Part shown: one piece after another, positions 23,063 to 25,150 of the stretch
Layout: the number at the start of each line of letters is the position of its first letter
Numbering within the stretch: the stretch's first letter is position 1
Source of the DNA: an uncultured Sulfuricurvum sp.
GTDB taxonomy: Bacteria > Campylobacterota > Campylobacteria > Campylobacterales > Sulfurimonadaceae
Reading direction: 5' to 3'
Assembly: GCF_937936435.1 (NCBI RefSeq)
Contig: NZ_CALDDG010000072.1
Coordinates: forward strand, 1-25,150
Length of the DNA: 25,150 nt
Position numbers and translations under genes: made by a program
Notes under the pieces: generated by a model
Told to the model about the DNA's origin: nothing
Database searches by the model: none
The model's input: only the letters and a program-made list of their open reading frames with translations

Positions 23063-23248
23063 TTAACTCAAAATTGCTGAAACGGTCGCTGACATGATGA
23101 AATCAACCAAAGCCAAAAACAATACAATAAACGTAACGACGGCTACGACAGCGATAAACGCTTGTTTAACTTGCGGTTTTGTCGGGAAAATGACTTTTGC
23201 AAGTTCCATTTTTGCATTGTGGATATAGTTATTCAGGCTGTTTTTCAT
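23063..23248 (-). CDS. secE: Preprotein translocase subunit SecE
   Basis: This 61-residue protein clamps SecY in the SecYEG channel of the inner membrane. The start is the ATG at 23248, seven bases after AAGGA; an upstream in-frame TTG lies before the ribosome site. The amphipathic helix NYIHNAKMELAKVIFPTKPQ (about 7-26) is the conserved SecE surface helix, followed by one membrane span (about 32-58). This is the minimal single-TM form, unlike three-TM E. coli SecE. It sits between tRNA-Trp and nusG. Confidence 0.95.
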   Translation of the reverse strand: MKNSLNNYIHNAKMELAKVIFPTKPQVKQAFIAVVAVVTFIVLFLALVDFIMSATVSAILS

Positions 23249-23309
23249 TATGTATCCTTGGGACATTTCCAACGAATAAAGCTCAAAAGCATCATTAGTA
23301 GAAAATGGG

Positions 23310-23385
23310 TGGCACGCCAGGAGGGACTCGAACCCCCAACCATCGGATTTGGAATCCGGCGCTCTACCATTAGAGCTACTGACGT
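23310..23385 (-). tRNA. trnW: tRNA-Trp (anticodon CCA)
   Basis: A 76-base cloverleaf with the 3' CCA encoded. The acceptor ACGTCAG pairs with CTGGCGT (one T-G wobble), and the discriminator base is G, as expected for Trp. The D arm reads GCTC...GAGC. The anticodon stem CGGAT/ATCCG holds CCA in the loop, and the T arm has GGTTCGAGTC. It lies inside the tuf-rpmG-secE series, the usual position in Campylobacterota, so it is probably cut from a longer transcript. Confidence 0.97.
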
Positions 23386-23409
23386 ATTATAATCCCCGTA
23401 GGGGAAAAC

Positions 23410-23562
23410 TTAAAGTTTTGCTTCTTTATGAACCGTATGTTCACGGCAAAATTTACAAAACTTGCGAACTGAAAATTTTTCAGTATGAGTTTTTTTGTTT
23501 TTAGTGGTGTGATAGTTACGACGAGTACACTTTTCACACGCTAAATGGATATTTTCACGCAT
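23410..23562 (-). CDS. rpmG: 50S ribosomal protein L33
   Basis: This 50-residue large-subunit protein is encoded from the ATG at 23562 to the TAA at 23410. It reads MRENIHLACEKCTRRNYHTT onwards and ends HTVHKEAKL. Two CxxC pairs, C9/C12 (CEKC) and C36/C39 (CKFC), make it the zinc-ribbon (C+) form. This form is replaced by a Cys-free paralogue under zinc limitation in some bacteria; no paralogue is in this window. It lies 39 bases after tuf and 24 bases before the tRNA-Trp gene. Confidence 0.96.
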   Translation of the reverse strand: MRENIHLACEKCTRRNYHTTKNKKTHTEKFSVRKFCKFCREHTVHKEAKL

Positions 23563-23578
23563 GTTTTACCTTATTAAT

Positions 23579-23595
23579 CCAACCGCGAGGGTTGG
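23579..23595 (-). promoter_or_regulatory. Hairpin between tuf and rpmG
   Basis: CCAACC-CTCGC-GGTTGG forms a six-pair stem six bases after the tuf stop codon. ATTAATAAGG follows, with no T run, so it is not a classical terminator. It may protect the tuf 3' end or mark an RNA cut that lets tuf mRNA outlast the rest. Confidence 0.5.
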
Positions 23596-23601
23596 GGAAA
23601 A

Positions 23602-24801
23602 TTATGCAAGGATTTTAGAAACAACCCCAGCACCGACAGTACGTCCACCTTCGCGGATAGCGAAGCGAGTACCTTCTTCCATAGCGATCGGGTGGATCAA
23701 TTCAGCGATAATTTTTACGTTATCACCTGGCATAACCATCTCAGTACCTTCTTGCAAAGTGATCGCACCTGTTACGTCTGTTGTACGAACGTAGAATTGT
23801 GGGCGGTAACCGTTGAAGAATGGAGTATGACGTCCACCCTCTTCTTTGCTCAATACGTAAATCTCAGCCTCAAATTTTGTGTGAGGAGTGATTGATTTAG
23901 GTTTACAAAGAACTTGTCCACGCTCAACATCTTCTTTCTTAGTACCACGGAGAAGAAGACCACAGTTGTCACCCGCTTCACCCATTTCCATTTCTTTACG
24001 GAACATCTCAACACCGGTTACGGTAGTTGTTTGTGTATCACGGATACCTACGATCTCGATAGTTTCACCGATTTTGATTGTACCACGCTCGATACGACCA
24101 GTAACAACGGTACCACGACCAGAGATAGAGAAAACGTCCTCTACAGGCATCAAGAAATCTTTATCAGTTTCACGAACCGGCTCAGGGATATATTCGTCTA
24201 CCGCAGCCATAAGCTTTTGGATTTTTGCTGACCACTCACCAAGAGTACCAGTTTTTGCTTCTTCAAGTGCACGAAGAGCTGAACCGGCTACGATTGGAGT
24301 ATCGTCACCCGGGAAATCATAAGTATCAAGAAGTTCGCGGATTTCCATCTCAACGAGTTCAAGAAGTTCTTCATCATCAACCATATCTTCTTTGTTCATG
24401 AAAACAACGATGTACGGAACACCGACTTGTTTAGAAAGAAGGATGTGCTCACGAGTTTGTGGCATCGGGCCGTCTGCTGCAGAAACAACAAGAATCGCTC
24501 CGTCCATTTGTGCAGCACCGGTAATCATGTTTTTAACATAGTCGGCATGCCCAGGACAGTCTACGTGTGCATAGTGACGTTTATCTGTTTCGTACTCAAC
24601 GTGTGAAGTAGCGATCGTAATACCGCGTTCGCGCTCTTCAGGAGCGTTATCGATTTGATCGTAATCCATCATCGCTGCACCGTTTGTTACTGCAAGTACC
24701 GCTGTGATAGCTGCAGTCAATGTAGTTTTACCGTGGTCAACGTGACCGATTGTACCGATGTTAACGTGTGGTTTATTACGCGTAAACTTTTCTTTTGCCA
24801 T
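23602..24801 (-). CDS. tuf: Translation elongation factor Tu
   Basis: This 399-residue GTPase delivers aminoacyl-tRNA to the ribosomal A site. The start is the ATG at 24801, behind GGAGG at five bases; an upstream in-frame non-ATG extension would pass through the promoter. The P loop is G19-HVDHGK-T26, with RGITIATSHVEYET (switch I), DCPGHADYVKNMITGAAQMD (switch II) and MNKEDMVDD for G4 (NKED rather than NKCD). Domains 2 and 3 are complete and end in VSKILA. It is the first protein gene of the block, preceded by an extended -10 promoter, and is the only tuf in the window. Confidence 0.98.
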   Translation of the reverse strand: MAKEKFTRNKPHVNIGTIGHVDHGKTTLTAAITAVLAVTNGAAMMDYDQIDNAPEERERGITIATSHVEYETDKRHYAHVDCPGHADYVKNMITGAAQMDGAILVVSAADGPMPQTREHILLSKQVGVPYIVVFMNKEDMVDDEELLELVEMEIRELLDTYDFPGDDTPIVAGSALRALEEAKTGTLGEWSAKIQKLMAAVDEYIPEPVRETDKDFLMPVEDVFSISGRGTVVTGRIERGTIKIGETIEIVGIRDTQTTTVTGVEMFRKEMEMGEAGDNCGLLLRGTKKEDVERGQVLCKPKSITPHTKFEAEIYVLSKEEGGRHTPFFNGYRPQFYVRTTDVTGAITLQEGTEMVMPGDNVKIIAELIHPIAMEEGTRFAIREGGRTVGAGVVSKILA

Positions 24802-24837
24802 AGTGTCCTCCGACTGAATGTGTAAAATGAATTTGGA

Positions 24838-24846
24838 ATTATACCA
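24838..24846 (-). promoter_or_regulatory. Extended -10 promoter of tuf
   Basis: The minus strand reads TTTGGTATAATTCC: a perfect TATAAT (24843 down to 24838) preceded by TGG, an extended -10. Transcription should start near 24831, giving a leader of about 30 bases that includes GGAGG. No consensus -35 is seen; the upstream part is T-rich, typical of Campylobacterota sigma-70 promoters. A tandem TGAAAGCT repeat lies just upstream. Confidence 0.65.
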
Positions 24847-24898
24847 AAAAACAGCTGAAATAGCTTTCAAGCTTTCAAAAATATTACAAAATTATTAC

Positions 24899-24973
<75 letters not shown>

Positions 24974-25072
24974 AAAAAACAATGATAAAAATGCATTTGG
25001 AAGCTTAAAAACTATTTTACGGTTTTAAGGTAATGATGAAGTAAATATTACGAATTGTACTTCAGCTCCCAG

Positions 25073-25149
<77 letters not shown>

Positions 25150-25150
25150 A

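Noticed and set aside
23386..23405. TATAAT beside a CCCC/GGGG hairpin just upstream of tRNA-Trp
   Set aside because: The TATAAT box directly touches the mature tRNA 5' end, so transcription would start inside the tRNA; the five-pair stem has no T run, so it is not a terminator either.

Overview
The window reads as a chromosomal contig edge from a Campylobacterota (Epsilonproteobacteria) bacterium, most likely a free-living Sulfurimonas/Sulfuricurvum-type organism. This rests on the gene order ftsW / flgB-flgC-fliE-ftsI, the order tuf-rpmG-tRNA-Trp-secE-nusG-rplKAJL-rpoB-rpoC-rpsL-rpsG-fusA, and the protein sequences. rpoB and rpoC are separate genes, whereas in Helicobacter and Wolinella they are fused. 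Species was not determined. The first 46 bases are not genomic: they match an Illumina TruSeq indexed adapter, so the biological sequence starts at about 47.

Region 1 (47-3897): a 3'-truncated ftsW-type SEDS gene on the minus strand diverges from a plus-strand cluster flgB, flgC, fliE (flagellar rod and MS-ring junction) and ftsI (class B penicillin-binding protein). A well-spaced sigma-54 type promoter precedes flgB. Region 2 (3875-8131): short, mostly unlinked genes. They are a LEA14-like lipoprotein and panC (minus, one unit), prfB (plus), a small two-TM protein (minus), and a bpt-type leucyltransferase overlapping an FAH-family hydrolase (plus). Several convergent ends overlap or abut, so the region is very compact.

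Region 3 (8143-25149): one long minus-strand block of translation and transcription machinery. In transcription order: tRNA-Gly(TCC), tRNA-Thr(GGT), tuf, rpmG, tRNA-Trp(CCA), secE, nusG, rplK, rplA, rplJ, rplL, rpoB, rpoC, rpsL, rpsG, fusA, ending at a UUCG-tetraloop terminator. Internal control structures are visible: an L10-leader-like region before rplJ, a run of four hairpins between rplL and rpoB, a hairpin at the end of rpoC with a probable new promoter before rpsL, and a hairpin between rpsG and fusA.

The genes are core housekeeping functions. I see no mobile element, CRISPR array, toxin-antitoxin or defence system, and nothing that amounts to a new biological system. The points worth a second look are regulatory (sigma-54 site, hairpin array, L10 leader), the prfB start region and its SPY codon-recognition tripeptide, two poorly characterised small envelope proteins, and the adapter contamination.
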